64,000 bases of DNA. It comes from Oscillospiraceae bacterium. Lineage in GTDB: Bacteria > Bacillota > Clostridia > Oscillospirales > Ruminococcaceae. Position 1 is the first letter of the stretch. Every line of letters begins with the position of its first letter. This document shows, in pieces, positions 15,585 through 24,202 of this stretch. The notes under the pieces are model-generated. The model saw only the letters and a list, made by a program, of their open reading frames with translations. It was not told where the DNA came from and made no database searches. The DNA lies in NCBI GenBank assembly GCA_017547525.1, contig JAFYPL010000001.1, positions 18,158 through 82,157 on the forward strand, in the 5' to 3' direction. Position numbers and translations under genes: made by a program.

Positions 15585-17759
15585 ATGAAAAAACTGAAAG
15601 ATTTTTTAAATAAATACAGACATCCTCTGTGGATGACTGTCATATTGGTGGGATGTATCTGTGCCTTCGGTTTCACAGCACTTATCAGCCTGCAGGATGC
15701 GGCCTCAAAAAGTGAACGCACTATCATAAATGATGACTATTCTGTGATTACAGACCGCATTGATGACAATACAGGTGTAAAACAGAATATTTATGTAAAA
15801 GGTGGCACAAAGCTGTATGGTGTAAATATGAATTTCCATATTTACGACAGGGTACAGCGCGGCTTTGTATTTGTGGACCTGTATGATAAAGCCGGAAACC
15901 TGCTGGCTACATCCAGCCGGGATATGACCACAATACTTGATAACACATTTAAAGGCTTTATTTTTGACAAAATGATTTACAGCATTCAGGACAGTGAGTA
16001 CATCATTCACGTTCATGCGTCGCCACGGACAGAAGAAGATGGTTTTGCACTGTGGAAGAGTGAAAATACTTACACAGGTTTTGAACTTACTGAAAATGAT
16101 GCTGATGTGCCGGGCACAATAGCACTGCAGTATATCACACGTCATACAGGCGACAGTGTTTACGGATTTTTTGCAGTTATAGCCGCCATAGCTACAGCGG
16201 GTCTGGAACTGGCATATTATATGCTGTTTGTCAGAAAAGCAAAATTGCACAATGTATTTGCGGTAATCAGCCTGACAGTGGGTATGGTTTTCTGTCTTTT
16301 CACACCAGTAAACGGCGGCCCTGACGAATATGTTCATTTCGCTACCAGCTATATGCTGTCAAATGAACTGTTAGGTATAGAAAACCTGTACAATGATAAT
16401 CAGGTACTGGTAAGGGAATGTGATTCTTACATCCCACTGGACAGACCTGTGGACTACGATGCATTCAGCTTCCGGGATATGTACAATGGTCTGAAAACAG
16501 GAACTGAAGGTAAAACTGAACTGGTGGCTGTAAATGCCAGATTTGTACGTGTACACAAACAGCTGTATATGGCACAGACTCTGGGTATCACTCTGGCACG
16601 CTTACTGGGAATGGGTTTTGTACCACTGGTACTGATGGGCAGATTTTTTAACCTGCTGATGTACACCGCACTGGTGTGGCTGGCTGTGAAAATCATGCCG
16701 ATATTTAAAACTACATTGGCATTGTGTGCACTGCTGCCTATGAGTATGCAGATTGCAGGCAATTTCTCATACGACACATATATTCTGGCTATGGCATTGC
16801 TGTTTACAGCATCAGTGTTTAATCTGGCCTATGGCAAAAAGAAAATCCGGTTGAAAGACCTGATACTGCCAGCGGTAACAATGTGCCTGCTGGCACCGGC
16901 AAAGCGGTTATATATGCTGATGGGTCTGCTGATATTCACTGTACCGGACAGACTTTTTGCAGATAAAAAGAAAGCATGGCTGAGCAAATGCGGCATATTT
17001 GCCATGGCACTGGCATGCTGGCTTTCAGTAAATTCCGGCGCAGTATCCGGTCTGTTCAATGAAACAGTGGTGGAAATACCTGTAACTGACCAGGTGCAGA
17101 CCGAAACTGTATATGTGGAAGAAACATCTGAAACACCACTGAAAGAATATTTTGAAGAAAAAACTGAAGTCGCAGTATACCCGTTCCAGCAGGAAGAAAC
17201 AACAGGAGAAACAGTTTTCTATGACCCTGACAGCGATATACAGGTAAATGGCGACAGTAAATATTATTATAATATTCCTTATATACTTACCCATCTGCGA
17301 CAGACTGTCACTCTGGTGGCAAATACCATAGCCACCCAGACAGGTACCATACTGCAGTGTATCATAGGTACCAGATTAGGTGAAATCATAGTAGTGGACC
17401 TGCAGGCCAGCTGGATATGGTTTATAGCCATACTTATGGTGCTGCTGTTATCAGTAACACAGGTAAAAAAAGAAAAGGTTGATTATCCTCTGCTGGCGAA
17501 ACTCACAGGTGCTGTTATATTTATAGGTATACTGGCACTGACTGTGGTTATCTGCATCACATGGACACCTATAAACTACACCACAATCTTTGGCATACAG
17601 GGCAGATACGTACTGCCGGCACTGCCATTGATGGTAATGTTCTTCCATAATAAATTTATTACAATGGAAAAAAATATAGACAGAATACTTTTATACAGCA
17701 TTCTGCCATTGGATATACTGGTGGTACTGAATGTATTTATGCTTATGGCAGCAATGTAA
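15585..17759 (+). CDS. DUF2142 polytopic membrane protein
   Basis: 724 residues. One N-terminal TM (about 15-35) precedes a roughly 150-residue extracytoplasmic beta-rich region, then about ten more hydrophobic segments. The motif NGGPDEYVHFATSYMLSNE after the second membrane segment is the DUF2142 hallmark and resembles the Asp/Glu motif of GT-C-fold glycosyltransferases. A second soluble, acidic loop lies at about residues 490-560. A role in transferring polyprenyl-linked sugars to cell-surface polymers is plausible for the family but unproven here. It shares an operon with the glutaredoxin-like and asparaginase genes. Confidence 0.85.
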   Translation: MKKLKDFLNKYRHPLWMTVILVGCICAFGFTALISLQDAASKSERTIINDDYSVITDRIDDNTGVKQNIYVKGGTKLYGVNMNFHIYDRVQRGFVFVDLYDKAGNLLATSSRDMTTILDNTFKGFIFDKMIYSIQDSEYIIHVHASPRTEEDGFALWKSENTYTGFELTENDADVPGTIALQYITRHTGDSVYGFFAVIAAIATAGLELAYYMLFVRKAKLHNVFAVISLTVGMVFCLFTPVNGGPDEYVHFATSYMLSNELLGIENLYNDNQVLVRECDSYIPLDRPVDYDAFSFRDMYNGLKTGTEGKTELVAVNARFVRVHKQLYMAQTLGITLARLLGMGFVPLVLMGRFFNLLMYTALVWLAVKIMPIFKTTLALCALLPMSMQIAGNFSYDTYILAMALLFTASVFNLAYGKKKIRLKDLILPAVTMCLLAPAKRLYMLMGLLIFTVPDRLFADKKKAWLSKCGIFAMALACWLSVNSGAVSGLFNETVVEIPVTDQVQTETVYVEETSETPLKEYFEEKTEVAVYPFQQEETTGETVFYDPDSDIQVNGDSKYYYNIPYILTHLRQTVTLVANTIATQTGTILQCIIGTRLGEIIVVDLQASWIWFIAILMVLLLSVTQVKKEKVDYPLLAKLTGAVIFIGILALTVVICITWTPINYTTIFGIQGRYVLPALPLMVMFFHNKFITMEKNIDRILLYSILPLDILVVLNVFMLMAAM

Positions 17760-17774
17760 ACAGGGAGGTTTACC

Positions 17775-18641
17775 ATGAATAAAATTTTACTTATCACCAC
17801 AGGCGGCACACTGGCATGTACACCTACGGAAAACGGCCTTATGCCTACACTGACAGGGGTGGATATCATCGAGTACTGCAAATACAAAGATGAAGCAGAT
17901 ATAGATATCTGCGATTTCAAACTTATCGACTCATCTATCATGACAGATGAAGACCGTGCGGAACTGGCAGAAATCATCTGGGGCAACCGTGATGATTACG
18001 ATGCATTTATTATCAGCCACGGTACAGACAGCATGGCTTATACAGCAGCATATCTGGATTGCGCACTGCCTGATTTTGGTAAATCCATCATCATTACAGG
18101 TGCACAGCTGCCACTGCCACAGGAAGGCACAGATGCAGTGGAAAACCTGAATCTGGCTGTGGAAGCAGCTATGGAAGGTTATGTAGGCACATGCCTGGCT
18201 ATCTGGCGTCGTCTTATTCCCGCAAAATCAGCCACAAAAATGGAAACAGAAGGCTTTGAAGCATTTGAAAGTGTAACAAAAACTTACACTACAGAAAAAT
18301 TGTCACTGCCACAGGGCGAAAGAAAACTGGTGGCTGAACCACAGAAAAAAGTAGGTCTTATTTATATCACACCAAACCTTGACCGGGAAACGATCTCACG
18401 TTATGCAGATTTTGATGCTGTGCTGGTTCTGGTACTGGGTTCTGGCGGTATGCCAAAACATCAGGAAGCAGCTTTCGACCGGCTGAAAGAAAAAGGCGTG
18501 AAAGTTTACATCAAGAGTCAGTGCCTTTTCGGTAAAGTGGAAGCTATTTACGAAGCACACTCCGGCGTAAACAAATTTATCTCCGTAGTAGATACATCCA
18601 TCGACTGGGCTGTGTATGCTATCATGTTTGGCGTAATCTGA
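17775..18641 (+). CDS. Type I L-asparaginase family protein
   Basis: 288 residues, slightly shorter than the typical 320-330. It has both catalytic triplets: TTGGT (nucleophile Thr12) and HGTDS (Thr84-Asp85). There is no signal peptide, so it is a cytoplasmic form converting asparagine to aspartate and ammonia. The start is 15 bases after the DUF2142 stop, with a GGGAGG ribosome binding site. It fits with the amino-acid catabolic genes elsewhere in the window. Glutaminase activity cannot be excluded from the sequence. Confidence 0.92.
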   Translation: MNKILLITTGGTLACTPTENGLMPTLTGVDIIEYCKYKDEADIDICDFKLIDSSIMTDEDRAELAEIIWGNRDDYDAFIISHGTDSMAYTAAYLDCALPDFGKSIIITGAQLPLPQEGTDAVENLNLAVEAAMEGYVGTCLAIWRRLIPAKSATKMETEGFEAFESVTKTYTTEKLSLPQGERKLVAEPQKKVGLIYITPNLDRETISRYADFDAVLVLVLGSGGMPKHQEAAFDRLKEKGVKVYIKSQCLFGKVEAIYEAHSGVNKFISVVDTSIDWAVYAIMFGVI

Positions 18642-18650
18642 TTAAAAAAT

Positions 18651-18676
18651 AAAAGGCACCCGTCAGGGTGCCTTTT
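18651..18676 (+). terminator. Terminator of the asparaginase operon
   Basis: AAAAGGCACCC-GTCA-GGGTGCCTTTT. Confidence 0.9.
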
Positions 18677-18693
18677 CGTATTATTATAAAAAC

Positions 18694-18723
18694 AAAGCCG
18701 ATGTACTTGTGTACATCGGCTTT
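18694..18723 (-). terminator. Terminator of tRNA-Arg
   Basis: 13-bp arms AAAGCCGATGTAC / GTACATCGGCTTT, immediately beyond the tRNA 3' end on the minus strand, followed by TTGTTTTT. Confidence 0.88.
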
Positions 18724-18724
18724 C

Positions 18725-18800
18725 TGGTGCACCCGGCGGGATTTGAACCCGTGCCCTTCAGAGTCGGAGTCTGACGTTCTTCCAGCTGAACTACGAGCGC
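18725..18800 (-). tRNA. tRNA-Arg (anticodon CCG), CCA encoded
   Basis: 76 nt on the minus strand. Acceptor GCGCTCG pairs (with G-U pairs) with CGGGTGC. The anticodon loop is CTCCGAC in stem TCAGA/TCTGA, the T-arm is ACGGG/CCCGC, and the CCA end is encoded. It reads CGG codons. Confidence 0.93.
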
Positions 18801-18864
18801 GCAGTATTTAAACTGTAAAATATATTATAACATATTCTACAGGAAAAATAAAGAGGAAATTTTG

Positions 18865-19734
18865 TCAGAATAAGGTCAGCTGATTATCCCGGTTTTTGTC
18901 CACAAAGGTGTGCAGGTATGTAAATATTTCATCTGGGTTATACATTATACCGTTTTCACGACACACGTTGTAGAAAATCTTCATCAGCCGTGGGTTTTCA
19001 GGGCTGACGCAATTGTAACTGTTACCAAACTCTTTTATATATCTTTCTTTCATACCGGGAAAATGTTCGTCAAGTTTCCGGTAAAAATATTCTCTGTTGC
19101 CTTCACGCAGTGTAAGCCCCATGCCAAAGCAGAGTATGCCTTTCACACCGGCTTTTATACACATATCCAGAATGCCACGCAGATTTTCTTCGGTATCATT
19201 TATAAACGGCAGTACAGGGCACAGCCATACCACTGCAGGTATGCCTGCGGCTTTCAGTTTCAGCAGTGCCTCAAAACGCTGTTGGGTAGTGGCTACATTT
19301 GGTTCCAGTATTCTGCACAGGTCTTCGTCACAGGTGGTAAGGGTCATCTGCACTACTGCCTTTGATTTTTCGTTTATGCTTTTTATCAGGTCTATATCTC
19401 TCAACACCAGATCACTTTTGGTTATCAGCGTGAATCCATACCGGTATCTGTCTATTATTTCCAGACACTTTCTTGTGTGAAATAACTGCTTTTCGCAGTG
19501 CATATACGGGTCAGCCATACTGCCCATACCTACCATGCCACGGTTGCGTCTGGTGTTCAGTGCTTTTTCCAATAGCCGTGGCGCATTCTCTTTTACCAGC
19601 ACGTCCTCAAAATCGTGATCCATATTATAGCAGATACTGCGGCTGTCACAGTATATACACCCATGAGTACAGCCACGGTATATATTCATATTGCCGGAAG
19701 GAGACAATATCCCTTTTACTTTTTCGAAATGCAT
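18865..19734 (-). CDS. Radical SAM protein (SPL-like family)
   Basis: 289 residues from the ATG at 19734, chosen because GGTGGTGAT precedes it; an ATG 8 codons upstream has no RBS. The 4Fe-4S/SAM motif is CTHGCIYC (Cys22, Cys26, Cys29). DSRSICYNMDHDFEDV and GSMADPYMHCEK resemble the group of spore-photoproduct-lyase-like radical SAM proteins of unknown reaction. A true SPL would repair spore DNA, but this protein is shorter than SplB (about 340 residues), so repair activity is not claimed. It is transcribed alone. Confidence 0.8.
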   Translation of the reverse strand: MHFEKVKGILSPSGNMNIYRGCTHGCIYCDSRSICYNMDHDFEDVLVKENAPRLLEKALNTRRNRGMVGMGSMADPYMHCEKQLFHTRKCLEIIDRYRYGFTLITKSDLVLRDIDLIKSINEKSKAVVQMTLTTCDEDLCRILEPNVATTQQRFEALLKLKAAGIPAVVWLCPVLPFINDTEENLRGILDMCIKAGVKGILCFGMGLTLREGNREYFYRKLDEHFPGMKERYIKEFGNSYNCVSPENPRLMKIFYNVCRENGIMYNPDEIFTYLHTFVDKNRDNQLTLF

Positions 19735-19851
19735 TGTATCACCACCGATAAAAAGCATAGCATATATGTAAATATTTGTCTATCACCCCTGCAGAAGGTG
19801 TTTATTATGTGAAAAGAAAAAGACAAAATTCTTAAAAAACCATAAAATTGC

Positions 19852-19880
19852 TTGCAACTTTGGCAGATATATTATAGAAT
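19852..19880 (+). promoter_or_regulatory. Promoter of the FKBP lipoprotein gene
   Basis: TTGCAA (19852-19857), a 17-bp spacer and TAGAAT (19875-19880), 45 bp before the start codon. Confidence 0.65.
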
Positions 19881-19924
19881 ACTCATTGTGACTATTTTAA
19901 TAGTGAATATTATGGAGGATATAT

Positions 19925-21043
19925 ATGAACGCTAAAGCAAAAGCTAAAAAGAATCTGACAAGACTGATCGCTCTGTTTCTGGCAGCTCTGATGTTCATCG
20001 GTATGCTGGCATCATGCACAGGTACAGGTACAACTGCTACAACAGCTACAGGTTTTGACTACAGCTCAAACCTGACAAGCGACGGCTTTGTTAAAGATAT
20101 TACAGCAAGTGATTATGTAACACTGCCTGATTACGCAGCATACGAAATGCCTGCAAATCTGACAGTAGCTGACCAGGAAGCAGTAGACAGTGAAATCTAC
20201 GAAATCCTGACAGCATATGCTACATCTGAAAAAGATGAAACAGTACGTGAAGTTGTTGAAGGCGATACAGTTAACATGGACTACACAGGTACTATCGATG
20301 GTGTTGCTTTCGAAGGCGGTTCCACAAATGGTGCAGGTACAGATGCAACAATCGGTGCAGGTACATTTATCGAAGGTTTCGAAGAACAGATTGTAGGTCA
20401 TAAACCAGGCGAAACATTTGACATCTTTGTTACATTCCCAGAAGATTACCACAGTGAAGAACTGGCAGGTAAAGATGCTACATTCAGCATCACACTGAAC
20501 TACCTGTGCAAAAACTCTACACCAGAACTGACAGAAGAATTCGTTGCAGAAAACCTGAGCGATATGTACACATCTGTAGCAGATATGGTAGCAGACATTG
20601 AAAACCGTCTGGTAGATACACAGATGAAAAACTACGTATGGTCCAAACTGTTTGACGAATCCGAAATCAGCGAATATCCAGAAGCAATGATGGAATACGA
20701 AAGACTGGCACAGAAAGACTATCTGGCAAGCATGGCAGCTATGTACGGCCTGGAAGCAGAAGACTTTATTGTTATGTACGGTGCTGAATCTATGGATGCA
20801 TACCTGGCAGAAATGGAACCATCTTTCCAGGAAACAGTTAAAATGCAGCTGGTTGTTCAGGCTATCGCTGAAAAAGAAGGCGTAAAAGTAACAGACGAAG
20901 ATATCAAAGAATACTTCAAACTGTACTACGGTTCTGAAGACTACTCTTCATACGAAACAGTTTATGGTAAACCATACCTGAAAAGCATGATTATGAACGA
21001 AGTAGTTCTGGATGCAATCATCGAAAAACTGCCTGTAGCATAA
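19925..21043 (+). CDS. FKBP-type peptidyl-prolyl isomerase with trigger-factor-like C-terminus, lipoprotein
   Basis: 372 residues. A lipoprotein signal with lipobox MLASC (Cys31) is followed by a short Thr-rich linker. The FKBP domain lies at about residues 110-200 (EGDTVNMDYTGTIDG, IGAGTFIEGFEEQ, FPEDYH). The remaining ~170 residues are helical and resemble the trigger-factor C-terminal chaperone arms (QMKNYVWSKLFD ... VQAIAEKEGVKVTDEDI). This is a trigger-factor layout without the ribosome-binding domain, placed on the outer face of the membrane. Its likely role is folding exported proteins. It has its own promoter and terminator. Confidence 0.9.
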   Translation: MNAKAKAKKNLTRLIALFLAALMFIGMLASCTGTGTTATTATGFDYSSNLTSDGFVKDITASDYVTLPDYAAYEMPANLTVADQEAVDSEIYEILTAYATSEKDETVREVVEGDTVNMDYTGTIDGVAFEGGSTNGAGTDATIGAGTFIEGFEEQIVGHKPGETFDIFVTFPEDYHSEELAGKDATFSITLNYLCKNSTPELTEEFVAENLSDMYTSVADMVADIENRLVDTQMKNYVWSKLFDESEISEYPEAMMEYERLAQKDYLASMAAMYGLEAEDFIVMYGAESMDAYLAEMEPSFQETVKMQLVVQAIAEKEGVKVTDEDIKEYFKLYYGSEDYSSYETVYGKPYLKSMIMNEVVLDAIIEKLPVA

Positions 21044-21075
21044 TAGCTATTACAGTAAAATACTATGTAAATATG

Positions 21076-21100
21076 AAAGACACGGTTTATCCGTGTCTTT
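21076..21100 (+). terminator. Rho-independent terminator
   Basis: AAAGACACGG-TTTAT-CCGTGTCTTT followed by TTATTTT. Confidence 0.88.
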
Positions 21101-21204
21101 TTATTTTGCCGGATTATTTTCTGCATAAAATAATCAAAGTAAGTGGCGGCTAAGGGGCGGTTTTTGTATAAATAAGAAAAAATAAACAGAAATGTTTATT
21201 TTTG

Positions 21205-21233
21205 TTGAATGTATCTATAAAATAGTATATAAT
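21205..21233 (+). promoter_or_regulatory. Promoter of the OFA-type MFS gene
   Basis: TTGAAT (21205-21210), a 17-bp spacer and a perfect TATAAT (21228-21233). Confidence 0.65.
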
Positions 21234-21286
21234 TTTTTGTGTTTAATTTTAATATTGGTTATTTGTAATTATATAAAGGAGCTTTT

Positions 21287-22537
21287 ATGCAGAAAACTAT
21301 CAGTAACAAACGCTGGATTATTCTGACAGCATGTATTATCGTATGGGCATGTACATCTTTCCCATCACTCTGGGGTGTATTTCAGGCAGACGCCGCTGCT
21401 ACATACGGCATTACACTGGAAGAAAGCGCAATGCTTTTCCCTATGTGTACTGCTTTTTACGGTATCTTTTCTATTGTAGGTGGCAAACTGCAGGATATGA
21501 TGCCTCCAAACATTGTGGCCATGGCTGGTTCAGTTTTTATGGCATTTGGTGTTATTATGCTGTCTGTGCTGGGCGAAGGTACTACAGTTTTCCAGCTGTA
21601 TGTATTTTTCTCACTGCCTTTTGGCGGCGGCTGTGGTCTTATTTCACCAGCTATGTCCGCTTCTGTTATGAAATGGTATGCCGATAAAAAAGGCTGGGCA
21701 ATGGGTATGTGCGGTGCAGTGTCTTCATTGCTGCTGGTAGTTATGACATACCTGTCCAAATATATGCTGGGTATTCTTGGCATGCAGCTTACAGTGCGTA
21801 TCTACGGCATTGCATTCCTGGTACTGTGTGTAGCCAGCTGTGCTGTGCTTATCAACCCTACACGTCAGTACATAGCTGAAAAGCACGCTATTTCAGTGGC
21901 TGCACGGGCAAAATCATCTGCTGGTGCAAAACCTGTGACATCTGTTGATTTCACACCTGGCGAAATGCTGAAAACAAAGCGGTTCTGGCTGCTGTTCTTT
22001 GCAGGCATGTGTTCTGCACCTGCATATATGCTGATTGCACCAAGTATTGTTACACTGGGTATCTCCCGTGGTCTGTCTGAAAGCATGGCTGTTACAGCTG
22101 TAGCGCTGGCTACAGGTGTATCTGCAGTAGGTAAATTTATTATCCCTGCGCTGTCTGACAAAATCGGCAGAAAGAAAAGTGCTATTATCTTTACAATCTG
22201 TACACTGGTGTTCTCTGTAATGCTGATGAAAGCTACAGGCATTATGCTGCTGGGCGTATACTCTGCACTGGTATTCACATACTCCGGCTGGACAATGCTG
22301 ATTTCACCATTTATCACAGATATGTTCGGTAATGCAAACGCCGGTGCAAATGTAGGCTTTATCAGCCTGTACAACACCCTCACATCTTTCGGCACACCTG
22401 TACTGGTTACACTGCTGACACCTGTACTGGCTGCCAACACAAACCATATCATCGGTATTGTGGGTACAGTTATTGCTCTGGCATTCATCTTTGTTATGGA
22501 TACAAACACAGCAAAACTGAAAGTTACAGAAGAATAA
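21287..22537 (+). CDS. MFS transporter, oxalate/formate antiporter (OFA)-like
   Basis: 416 residues and about twelve hydrophobic segments. The loop between TM8 and TM9 reads GKFIIPALSDKIGRKKS, the MFS motif A equivalent. The N-terminal half has FPSLWGVFQADAAATYGIT and FFSLPFGGGCGLISPAM, as in the OFA family, whose members exchange small mono- and dicarboxylates. The substrate cannot be read from the sequence. It is a single gene with its own promoter, an AAGGAG ribosome binding site and a terminator. Confidence 0.85.
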   Translation: MQKTISNKRWIILTACIIVWACTSFPSLWGVFQADAAATYGITLEESAMLFPMCTAFYGIFSIVGGKLQDMMPPNIVAMAGSVFMAFGVIMLSVLGEGTTVFQLYVFFSLPFGGGCGLISPAMSASVMKWYADKKGWAMGMCGAVSSLLLVVMTYLSKYMLGILGMQLTVRIYGIAFLVLCVASCAVLINPTRQYIAEKHAISVAARAKSSAGAKPVTSVDFTPGEMLKTKRFWLLFFAGMCSAPAYMLIAPSIVTLGISRGLSESMAVTAVALATGVSAVGKFIIPALSDKIGRKKSAIIFTICTLVFSVMLMKATGIMLLGVYSALVFTYSGWTMLISPFITDMFGNANAGANVGFISLYNTLTSFGTPVLVTLLTPVLAANTNHIIGIVGTVIALAFIFVMDTNTAKLKVTEE

Positions 22538-22540
22538 TAA

Positions 22541-22562
22541 AAAGGGCTGCATAGCCCTTTTT
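22541..22562 (+). terminator. Rho-independent terminator
   Basis: AAAGGGCT-GCAT-AGCCCTTT followed by T residues. Confidence 0.88.
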
Positions 22563-22663
22563 TATTTGCGAAAAATAAAATGACAGAAAATTCATTATCA
22601 ATTAACACAACAGGCTGAAAAAATGGTATAATAATTTTTATATTATGAATAAGGGAGAGGAAT

Positions 22664-23833
22664 ATGAAAAAAAGAGAAAGTATAATCTATATTCTTACGA
22701 TTATTTTTTCGGCTGTTTACATTATTCTTGGAAATAAAGCTGCAAATGCGAATAAGGTGGACTATTCACTGAATTACGAAACAGGTACACCACAGAAAGC
22801 AAGGGTAATACAGGTTATAGACCCTGAGTATCAGAAAATAGTTTACGATGGCTATGAAACTGATGATAAAATCATCCTTTTTGAGGCGGAGTTTACCACC
22901 GGTTATCGCAAAGGTACAGAGTTTACTGCAATACAGTCCATTGATGCCATGTATGCTATAGACCAGAAAGTGGTGGAACCGGGCGATAAAATAGTGGTTT
23001 ATCTCAATCAGAACCACAATGTGGAAAACGTAAAATATATGTTTGCCGAATATCACAGAATAGATTTTCTGTTACTTCTGATGGTGCTGTTCTGTATATT
23101 GTTACTGGTGCTGGGCAGACGTAATGGTATCAATACTCTGGTATCACTGGTGTTCACCGTGCTGTCTATTTTCTTTGTATTTATTCCGGCAGTACTTAAC
23201 GGGGGCAACATTTACAGCTGGGCAATATCCACATGTATATATATCATTATTATGACACTACTGATTATCAGCGGTTTCTCCAGAAAAAGTCTGGCGGCTA
23301 TGATAGGCTGTACATCAGGCGTGTGCATGGCAGGTATAATAACTGTAATCACTACAAAGATTTCCCATCTGACCGGTCTTACATCAGAAGACTCCATGTA
23401 TCTGCTGTTTCTTAATAACGAAAACCCTATCGACCTGAAAGCGGTTGTGTTTGCGGCAATCATTCTGGGTGCTGTGGGTGCTATTATGGACGTTTCCATG
23501 TCCCTTTCATCATCACTGGCTGAAATGAAAGAACAGGCCGGCGGAATGACTTCCCGTCAGCTGACCCGCAGTGGTATGGTTATCGGCCGTGACATCATGG
23601 GCACCATGGCCAATACCCTTATACTGGCCTATATAGGTTCATCATTGTCCGTTACATTGCTGCTGGCGGCATATAACAGTGCATCTCCTCTGCTTCTGTT
23701 CAATACAGAAATGATTCTGGTGGAACTGTTACAGGCGGTAGCAGGCAGTCTGGGTATCCTGCTGACTATTCCGCTGACCAGTCTGGTATGCGGTCTGCTG
23801 TACCGGAGCGATAACACAACTGAAAATGACTGA
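22664..23833 (+). CDS. YibE/F-family membrane protein
   Basis: 389 residues. One N-terminal TM is followed by a roughly 110-residue extracytoplasmic domain (ARVIQVIDPEYQ ... VVYLNQNHNVENV), then seven or eight hydrophobic segments with the family motifs LGRRNGINTLVSLVF and GAVGAIMDVSMSLSSSL. The family is widespread in Firmicutes, with no settled function. GGGAGAGG is the ribosome binding site and a terminator follows the stop. It is monocistronic. Confidence 0.88.
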   Translation: MKKRESIIYILTIIFSAVYIILGNKAANANKVDYSLNYETGTPQKARVIQVIDPEYQKIVYDGYETDDKIILFEAEFTTGYRKGTEFTAIQSIDAMYAIDQKVVEPGDKIVVYLNQNHNVENVKYMFAEYHRIDFLLLLMVLFCILLLVLGRRNGINTLVSLVFTVLSIFFVFIPAVLNGGNIYSWAISTCIYIIIMTLLIISGFSRKSLAAMIGCTSGVCMAGIITVITTKISHLTGLTSEDSMYLLFLNNENPIDLKAVVFAAIILGAVGAIMDVSMSLSSSLAEMKEQAGGMTSRQLTRSGMVIGRDIMGTMANTLILAYIGSSLSVTLLLAAYNSASPLLLFNTEMILVELLQAVAGSLGILLTIPLTSLVCGLLYRSDNTTEND

Positions 23834-23840
23834 TAAATAT

Positions 23841-23869
23841 AAAAGACCACCTGAAAACGGTGGTCTTTT
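23841..23869 (+). terminator. Rho-independent terminator
   Basis: AAAAGACCACC ... GGTGGTCTTTT with a T-rich end. Confidence 0.88.
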
Positions 23870-23966
23870 CTTTATGGGGTGGATACTGTTTGTGAACATA
23901 CCATTAAGACATAATTAACGGTTTCTGAATATTATTAACCTTTTTTAAACATCCGGTAAACTTTCT

Positions 23967-24014
23967 TTGCAACGTATTGCAAAGGGGAAAATGCTGTTGT
24001 AAACTATAAACAAC
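23967..24014 (+). promoter_or_regulatory. Palindrome-rich promoter before a 24-codon ORF
   Basis: TTGCAA (23977-23982), a 17-bp spacer and TAAACT (24000-24005) form a possible promoter. The -35 is one arm of TTGCAA-CGTA-TTGCAA (23967-23982). The -10 lies inside GTTGT-N9-ACAAC (23996-24014). Two overlapping palindromes suggest regulator binding, but no factor can be named. Confidence 0.45.
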
Positions 24015-24058
24015 GAAAGTAAACCACCGTTTTTTACAGAATAAAAAGGAGCGTTTTT

Positions 24059-24133
24059 ATGAAACTGTTTATCAGAAGGTCAGCAGGTTTTTTGATGTGT
24101 GCCTTTGTGGTACTGACTCCATTCATAGCATAA
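24059..24133 (+). CDS. 24-residue hydrophobic peptide ORF
   Basis: The ORF MKLFIRR then a hydrophobic stretch ending TPFIA is preceded by AAGGAG at 9-base spacing and followed by TAATAA and a terminator, with a candidate promoter 55-80 bases upstream. It has the layout of a secreted or membrane peptide: basic start, hydrophobic core, small-residue end. A signalling peptide, a type I toxin-like peptide or a relic signal sequence are all possible. Translation is not proven at this length. Confidence 0.45.
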   Translation: MKLFIRRSAGFLMCAFVVLTPFIA

Positions 24134-24171
24134 TAAACTGTAGCATTATAGTTTTCTCGATACAGCAAAAA

Positions 24172-24190
24172 GCCACCCCATCGGGGTGGC
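24172..24190. terminator. Bidirectional terminator, small ORF / murC
   Basis: GCCACCCC-ATC-GGGGTGGC flanked by A5 on the left and T5 on the right, placed 12 bases from the murC stop. Confidence 0.85.
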
Positions 24191-24202
24191 TTTTTGTGTG
24201 TT

